Part shown: positions 8,238 to 17,703 of the stretch, in pieces
Numbering within the stretch: position 1 is the first letter of the stretch
Layout: the number at the start of each line of letters is the position of its first letter
From: Candidatus Finniella inopinata
GTDB taxonomy: Bacteria; Pseudomonadota; Alphaproteobacteria; Paracaedibacterales; VGCI01
Assembly (NCBI GenBank): GCA_945877185.1
Contig: CAMCRD010000011.1
Coordinates: 1 to 33,824 of the forward strand
Direction of reading: 5' to 3'
DNA: 33,824 bases
Program-made: the position numbers and the translations under genes
The notes under the pieces: generated by a model
Told to the model about the DNA's origin: nothing
The model's database searches: none
Seen by the model: only the letters and a program-made list of their open reading frames with translations

Positions 8238-9357
8238 TTATAATTTTTCTTCATCTACTCCTCCGATGCGCATGGCAAGGGCAGCTTCAAGAAAGCAGTC
8301 GATATCTCCATCCAAGACACCCATAGCGTTTCCACGCTCCACGCCTGTGCGGGTGTCTTTTACCATTTGATAGGGTTGTAGAACATAGGAACGAATTTGA
8401 TGGCCCCATCCAATATCTGTTTTGCCAGCGCTTTGCGCGGTAAGTTTTTCTTCCTTTTTGCGCAGTTCCAGTTCATATAAACGCGCTTTGAGCATGGACA
8501 TAGCTTGAGCCCGATTGCGATGTTGAGAGCGATCATTTTGGCATTGGACAACAATGTTGGTGGGAATATGGGTGATGCGGATGGCGCTTTCTGTCTTGTT
8601 GACATGTTGACCGCCAGCGCCTGATGCCCGATAGGTATCAATTCGCAAGTCTTTGTCTTCAATGGCAATATCGATAGAGTCATCAATGACGGGATAAACC
8701 CATACGGACGCAAAGCTGGTGTGGCGTCTGGCATTCGAATCAAAAGGCGAGATGCGAACCAAACGATGGACGCCGCTTTCTGTCTTTAACCACCCATAGG
8801 CCTGGTGACCCGTAATTTTAAGAGTGATGGATTTTGTTCCTGCTTCTTCTCCTGGACTTTCTTCTAAAATCTCTAATTTATAGCCTTTCGACTCTGCCCA
8901 ACGACTGTAGAGGCGTGCCAACATTGAGGCCCAATCTTGAGCCTCAGTGCCACCAGCCCCTGCATTGATTTCAAGGAAGCAATCATTCTTATCGGCTTCT
9001 CCTGACAAAAGGGTTTCGAGTTGGAGTCGGGCAGCTATTTTGTGTAAGGCTTCTAGCTGTGTTTCTGCTTCGGTTGCAATCGCTGCATCTCCTTCGGCTT
9101 CAGCAAGTTCGATGAGTTCTACATTATCGGTGAGTTGTTTTTGTAGGTCTTGAATATGCCTTATTGCTGTTTGGAGAGCATCCCTTTCTTTCAGGATTTT
9201 TTGCGCCAATGCTTGATTGTTCCAAAGGTCTGGGGATTCAGCTTCGCGATTTAAGGATTCGAGATTAGTGAGCGCTTTGTCCCAGTCAAAGATGCCTCCG
9301 CAGCAAAGTGAGGCTTTGTTCAATTTGTTTGACCATGGACTCGATTTCTGCTCGCAT
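8238..9357 (-). CDS. prfB: Peptide chain release factor 2, with programmed +1 frameshift
   Basis: RF2 reads UGA and UAA stops and releases the nascent chain. The gene starts at ATG 9357 after AGGAGAG and runs for 23 codons ([10 protein letters not shown]...LLRRHL) to an in-frame TGA at 9286-9288. A +1 shift at CTT TGA C (CTT 9289-9291) continues with GAC in the frame ending at 8238, giving 372 aa. The shift site has an internal GGAGG three bases before CTT, the same layout as E. coli prfB. The main frame holds SPFDSN, the peptidyl-tRNA hydrolysis motif [13 protein letters not shown] and the SPF-type stop recognition residues. The frameshift makes RF2 synthesis self-regulating: low RF2 favours shifting. 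Confidence 0.95.
9286..9299 (-). promoter_or_regulatory. RF2 +1 frameshift signal
   Basis: On the minus strand GGAGG-CAT-CTT-TGA-C combines an internal Shine-Dalgarno-like sequence, a slippery CTT and an in-frame TGA. Reading skips the T at 9288. Confidence 0.93.
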
Positions 9358-9446
9358 GACAAGGCTCTCCTATCGTATTTTAATTGTAAGATTTAACCTT
9401 AAGTCAGGATTTGTGCAATGGTCGTGTTACTGAGAGGAGAAAAAGA

Positions 9447-9797
9447 ATGTTTGCTGTGATTTATCGAGGCTATGTTTACCCAGAGGCAGAAAGGGACTAT
9501 CAGAAGCTTTGGCATCAAATCGCACAGTACTTCATTGAGCATCGGGGCGCGTTGGGCTCGTGCCTTCATAAATCAACGGATGGGAGTTGGATTGCCTATT
9601 CAAGGTGGCCAGATCAAGCAACGCGTGACGCATCTTGGCCACAAGAGGGGGAAGCGTTTTCAGAAACCTTGAATCCTGAGATTAAAGCGGTCATTTTAGC
9701 GTTCAAGAAATGCATTGACAAGGATCAACCATTTCAAGAAATTTGTATGAAAGTTATGGACGACCTGTTGTTTAAAAAGGAGACACCACATGCTTGA
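9447..9797 (+). CDS. Antibiotic-biosynthesis-monooxygenase (ABM) fold protein, 116 aa
   Basis: Small ferredoxin-like alpha/beta protein beginning MFAVIYRGYVYPEAERDYQKLW, followed by a HRGALGSCLHKSTDG strand-turn and IAYSRWPDQATRD. This is the layout of ABM/DUF4188-like heme- or quinone-binding monomers, but no catalytic residue defines a substrate. The start is ATG 9447 because GAGGAG lies just upstream; an upstream in-frame ATG at 9411 lacks one. Its stop overlaps the start of the VOC protein gene by 8 nt, so the pair is cotranscribed and perhaps acts together. It is divergent from prfB. Confidence 0.65.
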   Translation: MFAVIYRGYVYPEAERDYQKLWHQIAQYFIEHRGALGSCLHKSTDGSWIAYSRWPDQATRDASWPQEGEAFSETLNPEIKAVILAFKKCIDKDQPFQEICMKVMDDLLFKKETPHA

Positions 9798-10194
9798 TCA
9801 TTTTTCCCTCTCTGTTAAAGACTACGACCAAAGCCTTAAATTCTATGATGAAACTCTGAAGACCTTGGGTTATGAACGCGTTATGAGCTTTGATTTGCCG
9901 GATGGCAAGTTTGCCGGTTATGGTAAGGACAAGAAGCCCTCTTTTTGGATCAGTTCTACCGGTCGTGCGGATGAAGATATTGGTCGTGCCAGGGGGGTTC
10001 ATTGTGCCTTTCTTGCTCCCAGCATAAAGGCTATTCAGGAGTGGTATCAGAAATCCCTCGAACTTGGTGGCCAAGATAACGGGGCTCCTGGGGTTCGGCC
10101 AGAATATCATCCCGGTTATTACGGAGCCTTTGTCATTGATCCGAGCGGTTGGCGCATCGAGGCTTGTTTTCATGGGTATCAAGGAGGGGGGTAA
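9790..10194 (+). CDS. Glyoxalase/bleomycin-resistance (VOC) family protein, 134 aa
   Basis: A vicinal-oxygen-chelate fold protein: MLDHFSLSVKDYDQSLKFYDETLKTLGYE is the standard first beta-alpha-beta module, and the second ends GAFVIDPSGWRIEACFHG. The metal-ligand pattern H4, H71 and E124 is present, so it could bind a divalent metal. The actual substrate is not predictable; the family includes glyoxalases, dioxygenases and resistance proteins. It overlaps the ABM-type gene upstream, suggesting a two-gene unit. Confidence 0.8.
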   Translation: MLDHFSLSVKDYDQSLKFYDETLKTLGYERVMSFDLPDGKFAGYGKDKKPSFWISSTGRADEDIGRARGVHCAFLAPSIKAIQEWYQKSLELGGQDNGAPGVRPEYHPGYYGAFVIDPSGWRIEACFHGYQGGG

Positions 10195-10270
10195 GAGGGG
10201 GGTTTAAGCAATCGTGCGAGTATTTTTGACAAGGGGTGAAAAAAGTAGTACTGCCTAGATGGAGAGAAAC

Positions 10271-12313
10271 TTACCTTGAAGCAGCTATTCTTTCAATTTT
10301 TCTTTCAGTCATTGCAGGAAGTCCTTTTACAATAAGGTCTTCTGCCTCTTGCGCGGAAACGGGCTTAGAAAAATAATATCCTTGTACGTAATCGCAATTT
10401 AATTGACGCAATAAATCGAGCTCGATGATGTTTTCGACACCTTCAGCAATGACTTTATAAGTTAAGTCATGAGAGAGATTAATAATCCCTGCAACCATGC
10501 GATAGGTCTTATCATCGCTTCCCATGCGGCTGACAAAGCAACGATCAATTTTGACGATATCAAAAGGAAATGCATTTAATTGACTTAAGGAAGAGAAGCC
10601 GGTTCCAAAGTCATCAATACATAATTCTATATGATGAGATTTAAATTTTTCAAGGTTCTGGGAGCATAAGTCAATATTTTGCGCAAGAACGCTTTCTGTT
10701 AATTCAATTTTTAAGGAATGAGGCGGAAAGTTATATCGGGTAATAATTTTTAGCAATCGTTCAATATTAACGAGATCTGAGAGCTGGTTAATGGACAAAT
10801 TTACACTTATTTCTATGTCGTTCGCTTTTTTTATTTCGCTGCGCCATCTGGCTAATTGTTCACAGGCTGTTTCCAAAATATACTCCCCAATGGGCAGGAT
10901 TAAACCAGATTCTTCTGCTAAGGAAATAAACCGAGTGGGAGGAACCGTTCCTAAGGTCGGATGTTGCCACCGAACGAGGGCTTCAAATCCAGCAATAGTA
11001 TCGTTAGCAATATTAACAATGGGCTGATAAACAAGAAAGAGTTCTTTTCTTTCTAAGGCAGCCTGCAAGTCTTTTTCCATTTGCAATTGATTGACTTTAT
11101 AGAACTGTGTTTCTTGGTTGAAGATAGAGTAACGTCTTCGTCCAAGAGATTTGGCTTCATACATGGCAAGGTCCGCATTGCGCATGATCAGGTCACCCGT
11201 CAACTTATTATCAGAGATACCAACAATCCCAATACTTGCAGATACAAGAAGGGACTCTTCTTCAAATACAAAGGGCAGGGCCAGTTTTTTAGCAATACGA
11301 TCAGCAATCTTTTCTGCCTCTTCGAGGGAATGAATGTCTTCTAAGAGGAAGACGAACTCATCACCACTCAGTCTGGCCAAAGTATCCCCGGGACGTAAAA
11401 TGCTTTTGAGCCGTTGTCCAACACCAATAAGGACACTATCGCCCATCATATGGCCTAAGCTGTCATTAATGATCTTAAACCGATCTAAATCAAGAAAGAG
11501 AACAGCTCCTACGAGGGCTCTGGATCGGCCAACTTTAGCAATGAGATGCTCTAGACGATTTAAAAATAAGAGGCGATTGGGAAGGCCGGTCAGAGAGTCA
11601 TGAAAAGCAGCATGCTCTAATTTATGCTCGTTTTGTTTACGAAGGGTAATATCTGTTTGGGAACCGGAAATTCTTATGGCTTGCCCTTGATCATCTCTCA
11701 AGGCAATCCCTCGGGCTAACATCCAAAGATATTCTCCATTAACATGGATCATTTGATACTCAGATTCAAATCGTGGCGTGTGTCCGGCCAGATGGGCATC
11801 AAGTTCGGCTCTTACTTGTCGCCTGTAGTTGGGATGGATTTTATCTAGCCAATCGTCTGGGCTATCAAAGGTGTCCCTTTCTTCATATCCTAACATTTCT
11901 TTCCATCGCGGAGAATAAAACACTTTTTTTTCTTTCAAATCCCAGTCCCATAACCCATCATTTGTCCCACGAATAGCCAGCTCGTATTGTTCTTTAGCGG
12001 CTCGAAGTTCTGTGGCTCGTTGCTCTAAGTTCTTGTTGGTGTTCGTAAGTTCTTGAGAAACCAGGTTCATGGCCCGATTGATCATCTGTATTTCTCGATC
12101 ATTGTCTAAATAGGTCTGGTTGACGATCACCAATAAGTTTTCAAGGTTAATGTTCCCACTCATTTGTGTCACTTGCGCCAATTGACGTTGCAAGACTTTG
12201 GAATAAGCGCCTTCCTTGTTTTTAACCTTCGTTATTTCTGACATGCGGTCTCGTATCCTGTTCTGTAAGATGAGGCTAAGCCTTGATCCATTTTCATTTT
12301 TACTTCCCGTCAT
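10271..12313 (-). CDS. PAS-GGDEF-EAL cyclic-di-GMP signalling protein, 680 aa
   Basis: Cytoplasmic three-domain protein with no membrane segment. Residues 1-105 are predicted helical/coiled coil. A PAS_3-type sensor with PAC motif spans about 108-228 (GTNDGLWDWDLKEKKVFYSP). GGDEF is about 232-400, with the active site changed to SGDEF (316-320) and an inhibitory I-site RPGD at 307-310. EAL is about 410-665 with EAL at 444-446, N505, DDFG at 567-570, K588 and EGVE near 624. The phosphodiesterase residues are all present, so c-di-GMP hydrolysis is likely. Cyclase activity is uncertain because of Gly-to-Ser, though some SGDEF proteins are active. It is divergent from ubiE. Confidence 0.92.
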   Translation of the reverse strand: MTGSKNENGSRLSLILQNRIRDRMSEITKVKNKEGAYSKVLQRQLAQVTQMSGNINLENLLVIVNQTYLDNDREIQMINRAMNLVSQELTNTNKNLEQRATELRAAKEQYELAIRGTNDGLWDWDLKEKKVFYSPRWKEMLGYEERDTFDSPDDWLDKIHPNYRRQVRAELDAHLAGHTPRFESEYQMIHVNGEYLWMLARGIALRDDQGQAIRISGSQTDITLRKQNEHKLEHAAFHDSLTGLPNRLLFLNRLEHLIAKVGRSRALVGAVLFLDLDRFKIINDSLGHMMGDSVLIGVGQRLKSILRPGDTLARLSGDEFVFLLEDIHSLEEAEKIADRIAKKLALPFVFEEESLLVSASIGIVGISDNKLTGDLIMRNADLAMYEAKSLGRRRYSIFNQETQFYKVNQLQMEKDLQAALERKELFLVYQPIVNIANDTIAGFEALVRWQHPTLGTVPPTRFISLAEESGLILPIGEYILETACEQLARWRSEIKKANDIEISVNLSINQLSDLVNIERLLKIITRYNFPPHSLKIELTESVLAQNIDLCSQNLEKFKSHHIELCIDDFGTGFSSLSQLNAFPFDIVKIDRCFVSRMGSDDKTYRMVAGIINLSHDLTYKVIAEGVENIIELDLLRQLNCDYVQGYYFSKPVSAQEAEDLIVKGLPAMTERKIERIAASR

Positions 12314-12382
12314 AAGATGATAAGCCTATATTGAAATTATAAACGAGAAGTTATTGTTTTTTCGTTAAGAGGGGGTCTCACG

Positions 12383-13138
12383 ATGACGGATCAGACACAT
12401 TTTGGTTTTGAAACCGTTTCTGCGTTTGAGAAAACCAGGCGCGTAAAAGATGTTTTTCGCCGTGTGGCCCAAAAATATGACCTTATGAATGACTTGATGA
12501 GTTTGGGTATCCATCGATTATGGAAGAACCATCTGGTCTGGGATCTCAACTTGACCCAAAATGCCCATGTTTTAGATGTTGCGGGTGGGACAGGGGATAT
12601 TGCGTTTCGCATCGCAAAGACGTATCCCCACTTGAATCTCCAGATAACGGTCTGTGACCTGACTCCGGCCATGGTAGAAGTTGGGCGAGACCGTGCGATT
12701 AACCAGGGGCTATTATCAGGTGAAGGGCATGGCATTGAGTGGGTTTGCGGAAACGCAGAAAAGCTTCCATTGCCGGACAAATCTGTGGATTTATACATCA
12801 TTGCCTATGGTCTTCGGAATGTAACCCATATTGATAAAGCTTTATTCGAAGCGTTTCGTGTTCTAAAACCAAATGGGAAATTTGTGTGTTTGGAATTCAG
12901 CCGCGTCACGCTCCCCCCTTTGGAAAAGGTGTATGAGTTTTATTCTTTTCATCTTTTACCGGCCCTTGGGGACTATGTGGCCAATGATCGGGCTGCCTAT
13001 CAATATCTCGTGGAAAGTATTCGGCAATTTCCTGACCAAGAAACCTTGGCGGACATGATAAAATCTGTCGGATTCAAATCTGTGAATTGGAAAAATTTAT
13101 GTAAGGGTGTATCGTGCATCCATACAGGTATAAAATAA
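12383..13138 (+). CDS. ubiE: Ubiquinone/menaquinone C-methyltransferase
   Basis: SAM-dependent class I methyltransferase for the C-methylation of 2-polyprenyl-6-methoxybenzoquinol in ubiquinone synthesis. It has the family signature YDLMNDLMSLGIHRLWK at about 33-49. SAM motif I is LDVAGGTGDIAFR near residue 64, and CDLTPAMVEVG and DLYIIAYGLRNV follow. At 251 aa it is full length. AGAGGGGG lies 9 nt before the ATG at 12383. In many alphaproteobacteria ubiE is followed by ubiB and coaBC before dut; here dut follows after 27 bp, so those two are elsewhere or absent. Confidence 0.95.
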   Translation: MTDQTHFGFETVSAFEKTRRVKDVFRRVAQKYDLMNDLMSLGIHRLWKNHLVWDLNLTQNAHVLDVAGGTGDIAFRIAKTYPHLNLQITVCDLTPAMVEVGRDRAINQGLLSGEGHGIEWVCGNAEKLPLPDKSVDLYIIAYGLRNVTHIDKALFEAFRVLKPNGKFVCLEFSRVTLPPLEKVYEFYSFHLLPALGDYVANDRAAYQYLVESIRQFPDQETLADMIKSVGFKSVNWKNLCKGVSCIHTGIK

Positions 13139-13165
13139 TAATAAATCTAACATAAGGATAATAAA

Positions 13166-13651
13166 ATGTCTGCTTTAGCTGCTCCTAAGGAGTCTTTAGA
13201 AATGGAATTGAAAGTTGGTCTAACGCGTCTGCCTCATGGAGCAGATTTGCCTTTGCCGTCTTATGGAACGGCGTTAAGTGCCGGTTTAGACCTTTATGCG
13301 GCTATTGAAGAGGATGTGATTTTGGCGCCCCATGAGCGCAAGACTATTCCGAGTGGTATTGCGATTGCGCTTCCCAAAGGATATGAAGGACAAATTCGGT
13401 CGCGTTCCGGCCTTGCCCTCAAACACGGTGTGGCCATCCTCAATTCTCCGGGTACGATTGACGCGGATTACCGGGGGGAGCTTATCGGGATTTTGATCAA
13501 TCATGGATCTGAACCCTTTACCATTACACGGGGTATGCGGTTTGCCCAAATCGTGATTGCGCCTGTAACGTCTATTGCTTGGGATGAGCAGCAGATCTTG
13601 GATAGTACGGAGCGGGGTGTTGGTCGGTTTGGTTCAACGGGTATCCGGTAA
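13166..13651 (+). CDS. dut: dUTP diphosphatase
   Basis: Trimeric dUTPase that converts dUTP to dUMP and PPi, keeping uracil out of DNA and supplying dTMP synthesis. All five motifs are present: [35 protein letters not shown] and the C-terminal [10 protein letters not shown]. Length 161 aa is slightly longer than E. coli Dut because of an N-terminal extension. An in-frame ATG at residue 13 is possible as a start. AAGGA precedes the chosen ATG at 13166. The stop is 2 nt before the next gene. Confidence 0.97.
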   Translation: MSALAAPKESLEMELKVGLTRLPHGADLPLPSYGTALSAGLDLYAAIEEDVILAPHERKTIPSGIAIALPKGYEGQIRSRSGLALKHGVAILNSPGTIDADYRGELIGILINHGSEPFTITRGMRFAQIVIAPVTSIAWDEQQILDSTERGVGRFGSTGIR

Positions 13652-13653
13652 AC

Positions 13654-14139
13654 ATGAAGCCAAGTTTCATTTGCTTGTTGCTGCTGATTGGACTGGGGGA
13701 AGTTCTGGCGGCTCCTTCTTCCACGGCTTTATCGGTGCCACGGTTTGCGTCCCTTCGTGCTAAATCAGTGAATCTGCATGTGGGCCCGGGGAATAATTAT
13801 CCCACAGAATGGACATTTGTGCGTCCCGGTCTTCCGGTAGAAATTGTGGCGGAATTCGATACATGGCGTCAAGTTCGAGATTGGCAAGGAACGCAAGGGT
13901 GGGTTCACAAAAGTCTTTTGTGTGGAAAGCGGACGGCCGTCGTTCAGCAAAAACAACGCAAACTTTATAAGGCCCCAGAAGAAACCGCTAAAGTCTTGGC
14001 CCATCTGGATCCAGGTGTTCTTGGAAAATTGTTAGAATGCCGGAATGATTGGTGTCGCCTAGAGGTTCAAGGACATCGTGGATGGATTAAACGCCGCTGC
14101 ATTTGGGGGGTCTATCCCCATGAAGAAACGTTCAAATGA
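13654..14139 (+). CDS. Exported bacterial SH3-domain protein, 161 aa
   Basis: A signal peptide (1-19, ending VLA-A) precedes two SH3b-like repeats. The first, about 36-88, has VNLHVGPGNNYPTEWTFVRPG and DWQGTQGWVHKSLL. The second, about 95-155, has KAPEETAKVLAHLDPG and VQGHRGWIKRRCIWGVYP. Proteins of this COG3807 type are common in alphaproteobacteria. They are thought to sit in the periplasm near peptidoglycan, but no activity is established. The gene starts 2 nt after dut and is followed 60 bp later by znuC. Confidence 0.85.
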   Translation: MKPSFICLLLLIGLGEVLAAPSSTALSVPRFASLRAKSVNLHVGPGNNYPTEWTFVRPGLPVEIVAEFDTWRQVRDWQGTQGWVHKSLLCGKRTAVVQQKQRKLYKAPEETAKVLAHLDPGVLGKLLECRNDWCRLEVQGHRGWIKRRCIWGVYPHEETFK

Positions 14140-14199
14140 TATTTGCTTGATTTGAAGCGTCTGTGTTAAGAGATACACAACAGAAAGAAGTCTTTAATT

Positions 14200-14943
14200 A
14201 TGACAACGCCTCTTATCATTGCTGATCATGTGTGGGTCCGACGGCCAACACCGACGGGAGAAAAGATCATCCTTGAGGATGTCTCCCTCAAGTTGATGCC
14301 GGGGAAGATTATGACCCTGATTGGCCCCAATGGGGCGGGGAAGACGACGTTGTTGAAAGTTCTTTTGGATCTGGTTCCTATATCTGCTGGAACCATGTCC
14401 CGTAAGCCCAACCTCAAAATTGGCTATATGCCCCAAAAGCTGGACATTAACCCCACGTTGCCCATGACAGTGGAGCGTCTCTTAAGCTTGGGAACGCCGC
14501 AGCGCCTTTCCAAAATTCATACCCTCATTGATACCTGCTTAACCGAAGTTGGGGCGCAAGCTCTCAAACATAGCCGTTTAACGACCCTCTCCGGGGGAGA
14601 AATGCAGCGGGTGATGTTGGCGCGTGCCTTGTTGACGGCACCGGATTTGCTGGTTTTGGATGAGCCGATGCAAGGGGTTGACGTTTTGGGTCAAGAGGAA
14701 CTCTACCAACTGATTGCGAAGATCCGGGATAACCGGGGCTGTGCCATTTTGTTGGTGTCCCATGATCTGCATTTGGTCATGGCGGCGAGTGATGAGGTTG
14801 TGTGCCTCAATACTCATGTTTGTTGTTCAGGCCATCCCGACTATGTAACAGCGGATCCAGGGTATCAGAAATTATTCGTGGCCCCTTATAAGCATGAGCA
14901 TGATCATGATCACCGCCATGATGGAGGGCACGCTCATGATTGA
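14200..14943 (+). CDS. znuC: Zinc ABC transporter ATP-binding protein
   Basis: Cytoplasmic ATPase of the ZnuABC importer. Walker A is GPNGAGKTT at about 46-54, the signature is LSGGEMQRVMLARALL near 131-146, and Walker B is LLVLDEPMQGVD near 152-163. The H-loop SHD is near 188. The C-terminus is His/Asp-rich (HEHDHDHRHDGGHAHD), as in several ZnuC proteins and consistent with zinc sensing or handling. It overlaps znuB by 8 nt (14936-14943), so the two are translationally coupled. The binding protein znuA is 6.6 kb upstream. Confidence 0.94.
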   Translation: MTTPLIIADHVWVRRPTPTGEKIILEDVSLKLMPGKIMTLIGPNGAGKTTLLKVLLDLVPISAGTMSRKPNLKIGYMPQKLDINPTLPMTVERLLSLGTPQRLSKIHTLIDTCLTEVGAQALKHSRLTTLSGGEMQRVMLARALLTAPDLLVLDEPMQGVDVLGQEELYQLIAKIRDNRGCAILLVSHDLHLVMAASDEVVCLNTHVCCSGHPDYVTADPGYQKLFVAPYKHEHDHDHRHDGGHAHD

Positions 14944-15730
14944 TTTGTTCCTCAATGATTTGGTTTGCAAAGCCATTCTGGCTGGTTTCGGGCTCGCCCT
15001 GACAACGGGCCCTTTGGGATGTTTCCTTGTGTGGCGTCGCATGGCTTTTTTTGGGGATGCGTTGGCGCACTCTTCCCTTTTGGGTATCGCCCTTGGGATC
15101 TTGTTACACATCGATATGAATATCGGGATTATGGGGGTCTGTTTGCTTTGCGCACTTATCCTGGCAAAGACCCATAGTCGTCAACATTTGTCGGCCGATG
15201 CGTGGTTGGGCATCATAACTTACAGCACATTGGCTTTGGGTATGTTGGCGTTGTCGAAAAGTGGCTCAAACGCAGATTTAGAAAGCTATTTGTTTGGGGA
15301 TATTTTGACCTTAAGGTGGCATGACCTCTATTGGATTTACGGGTGTGCCTTCTTGGTATCTGGCTTCTTCCTTTGGAAATGGCGACAGCTTCTTTTGATC
15401 ACTCTGGATGAAGAGCTTGCCCAAACCGCGGGTGTTTCCGTTGGCCTTGTCCGGGCTGCCTTTATGGTGATTTTGGCGCTTACCGTCGCGATTGCCTTAA
15501 AAGCGGTAGGGGCTCTTCTCATGCCGGCCCTCATGATTTTTCCTGCGGCTACCGCAGGCCGTTTTGCCCGCAGTCCTGAGCAGATGGCCGTGATGGCGAT
15601 GGGATTTTCCTTTTTAGGCGTTTCTTCTGGCCTGCTTGCCGCCATTGCTTTCAACACACCATCGGGCGCCACCATCGTTGCGACGTCCCTTGTCTTCTTC
15701 TTAGGATCTTTGGTTTCTAAGCCTCGGTGA
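14936..15730 (+). CDS. znuB: Zinc ABC transporter permease
   Basis: Inner-membrane ABC-3 family permease, 264 aa with about eight hydrophobic segments. It has FLVWRRMAFFGDALAHSSLLG near residues 26-46, the family cytoplasmic loop that contacts ZnuC. The ATG at 14936 is chosen because GGAGGG (14923-14928) is 7 nt upstream. It begins MIDLFLND and lies inside the znuC stop region. An in-frame upstream ATG at 14894 falls within the His-rich end of znuC. It converges on the interrupted ATPase gene 12 bp later. Confidence 0.93.
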   Translation: MIDLFLNDLVCKAILAGFGLALTTGPLGCFLVWRRMAFFGDALAHSSLLGIALGILLHIDMNIGIMGVCLLCALILAKTHSRQHLSADAWLGIITYSTLALGMLALSKSGSNADLESYLFGDILTLRWHDLYWIYGCAFLVSGFFLWKWRQLLLITLDEELAQTAGVSVGLVRAAFMVILALTVAIALKAVGALLMPALMIFPAATAGRFARSPEQMAVMAMGFSFLGVSSGLLAAIAFNTPSGATIVATSLVFFLGSLVSKPR

Positions 15731-16743
15731 TAAGCAGCGCCCTCATTTTTTTGTAAAATACTTAACTAAGGCATCCATCCACGGCAACACCATAATACCG
15801 CCAATTTTTTTCGCGCGCGGTTCCTGTGAAATGCAAATCGCTTCGCTATTTTCTATATCTTTTACTAAATTCATAAAGGATGACAGTTTATCTTCTCTCA
15901 TATTGTCCGAACTTTTTATTTCTATACAAAGAATTTTTTCTCCAGGGCGTTCGACAATCAAGTCAATTTCTACATCATCTTTGGTTTTAAGATAAGAAAA
16001 ACGGTATTCCGGGTAATAATAGTTTGCTAATCGTATACATTCTAAAATGATAAAATGCTCAAAATAATTGCCATAATCAGTGGTCGATTTTTTAAGAGGT
16101 ACAGAGAGCATTCTGGTTAATGCCCTGCAAACCCCTGTATCAAAAAAATAAAATTTTGGTCTGGAATGTAATCTCTTTCTGAACGATCCATGAAATGGCT
16201 CCAGCATAAACCCCATTAAGGTATCTTCTAGTATAGAAAAATATTGTTTAATCGTTTTGTCATCTATCCCAATATCTTTTGCCATATTAGAAAAATTGAT
16301 GATCTGGCCATTACACTGTGCCGAAACTTCTAAAAACTTTCTAAAGGGATCAATCTTTCGTATGAATTGTTCCAGCCAAATTTCTTCTTTGAGATAGGTT
16401 TGCGCATAGGCTTGTAAAAACAAGCTTTTATCTTCTTCAGAGTGCATCTTGTGGATGATTGCAGGTAATGTGCCCCACCGTAAAGTTGCATCCAAATCGA
16501 AGTCTTTACCCAGTTCCAGGGCTGTAAATGGGTATAAATTATAGACGAATGCCCTGCCAGCCAGTAAATTGGCACCACCATGCCGGAGTTTGCGTGCGCT
16601 AGACCCCGTCATAATAAAAACTTTATTTGTGCTTTCTATAAGCTGGTGCACACTATCAAGAAGTTTAGGCAACTTTTGGATTTCATCGATAATGACATAT
16701 TGGATACGGTCATCCAATGCCATAACTTCTTGCTTAAAGCTTA

Positions 16744-17703
16744 GAGGGTGTCTTCAAATTTGATTTATGGTCTTGACCGTCCTTTTCAGCATGGTTCTAG
16801 TCATAGCCAGAAACATCATAGTTTCCTGGGTTTGAGGTAAGAATTCATAATCTTTGCTCATTCTTCTATAACGTCCAATCCAAGCAAAAGTTCGCTCAAC
16901 AACCCAACGCCTTGCTAATACTTTAAATCCATCAACCACTTCAATCCCTAGAGATCGAAGGTGGGCGTTCACATCCTTGATTCCAGGTGGAATCCAAAAG
17001 GACTTATTGGGACGACGAACAATTTCTAATTCTATCCCTTGCCTGCCAATTCTTTCTTTTAAATCTCTCCCTTGATATCCCATATCCGCCCATAATTTCT
17101 TCAAAGAAGGGAATTTATCCTTAAGCTTGGTTACCATGTCATCCAATGCAGGACGATCATTGAGGTCTGCACCTGTAACGTAAGGAATCAAAAGAAAACC
17201 CTGGGTATCAACAATAATATGCCTTTTCCTTCCCTTAACTTTCTTCGCTCCATCATAACCTTTGATCCCCCTTTTTCCGTTGTCTTAATGGATTGGCTAT
17301 CCACGATACCTGCGCTAGGGTCTCTCGTTCGTTTGAGGAGTACACGGAGCTCTTTTCTTAAATGATCGTGGATAACCCCAAATAAGCCTGCCAATTTCCA
17401 TCGGCGAAATTGAGTATATACAGACTTCCAGGGAGGCAAATCATGAGGTAAATGGCGCCATCCGCCCCCTGTTCTTAAGAGATAAAAAATAGCATTGAGC
17501 ATTTCTCGCTTGGGATGAAAGCCTTTGCGGCCTCGTCGGGTTGTTTTGAAGGTTACGAGAGCAGATATCAAATCCCACTCTTGGTCTGATAAATCATCGA
17601 GATAAGGCTGTCTTACTTGCATCGTTATCCTCCTTTTTTTGTCGCCTAAATCGGCATAATTATACAAAAATTAAAGATAAATGTCAAATTTGAAGACACC
17701 CTC
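16744..17703 (-). mobile_element. IS5-family (IS427/IS1031-like) insertion sequence, 960 bp
   Basis: The ends are perfect 20-bp inverted repeats: GAGGGTGTCTTCAAATTTGA at 16744-16763 and its complement at 17684-17703. A 3-bp target duplication TTA occurs at 16741-16743 and 17704-17706, as in TNA-targeting IS1031 relatives. The element carries a two-frame DDE transposase and nothing else. Intact ends, intact coding frames and a clean duplication suggest a recent and possibly still mobile copy. Confidence 0.95.
16754..17622 (-). CDS. IS5-family DDE transposase, expressed by -1 frameshift
   Basis: Frame A starts at ATG 17622 after AGGAGG (MQVRQPYLDDLSDQEWDLI) and has the DUF4096-type helix-turn-helix region and the first catalytic Asp in GIVDSQSIKTTEKGG. 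It stops at 17188. Frame B (to 16754) has the second Asp in WADMGYQG and the Glu in VVERTFAWIGRYRR. A -1 shift at the A5G5 tract (17267-17276) gives a continuous family-like sequence GIKGYDGAKKVKGRKRHIIV and a fused product of about 289 aa. Two-frame transposases with slippage are known in this IS group, so this is more likely programmed than a mutation. Confidence 0.88.

Noticed and set aside
8238-9362. prfB as a single 374-codon frame starting at TTG 9362
   Set aside because: Its first 25 codons are out of frame; the true N-terminus is in the other frame ending at the programmed TGA.
17188-17667. Two separate transposase genes
   Set aside because: Catalytic residues are shared between the two frames and only the -1 fused product has the complete DDE triad.
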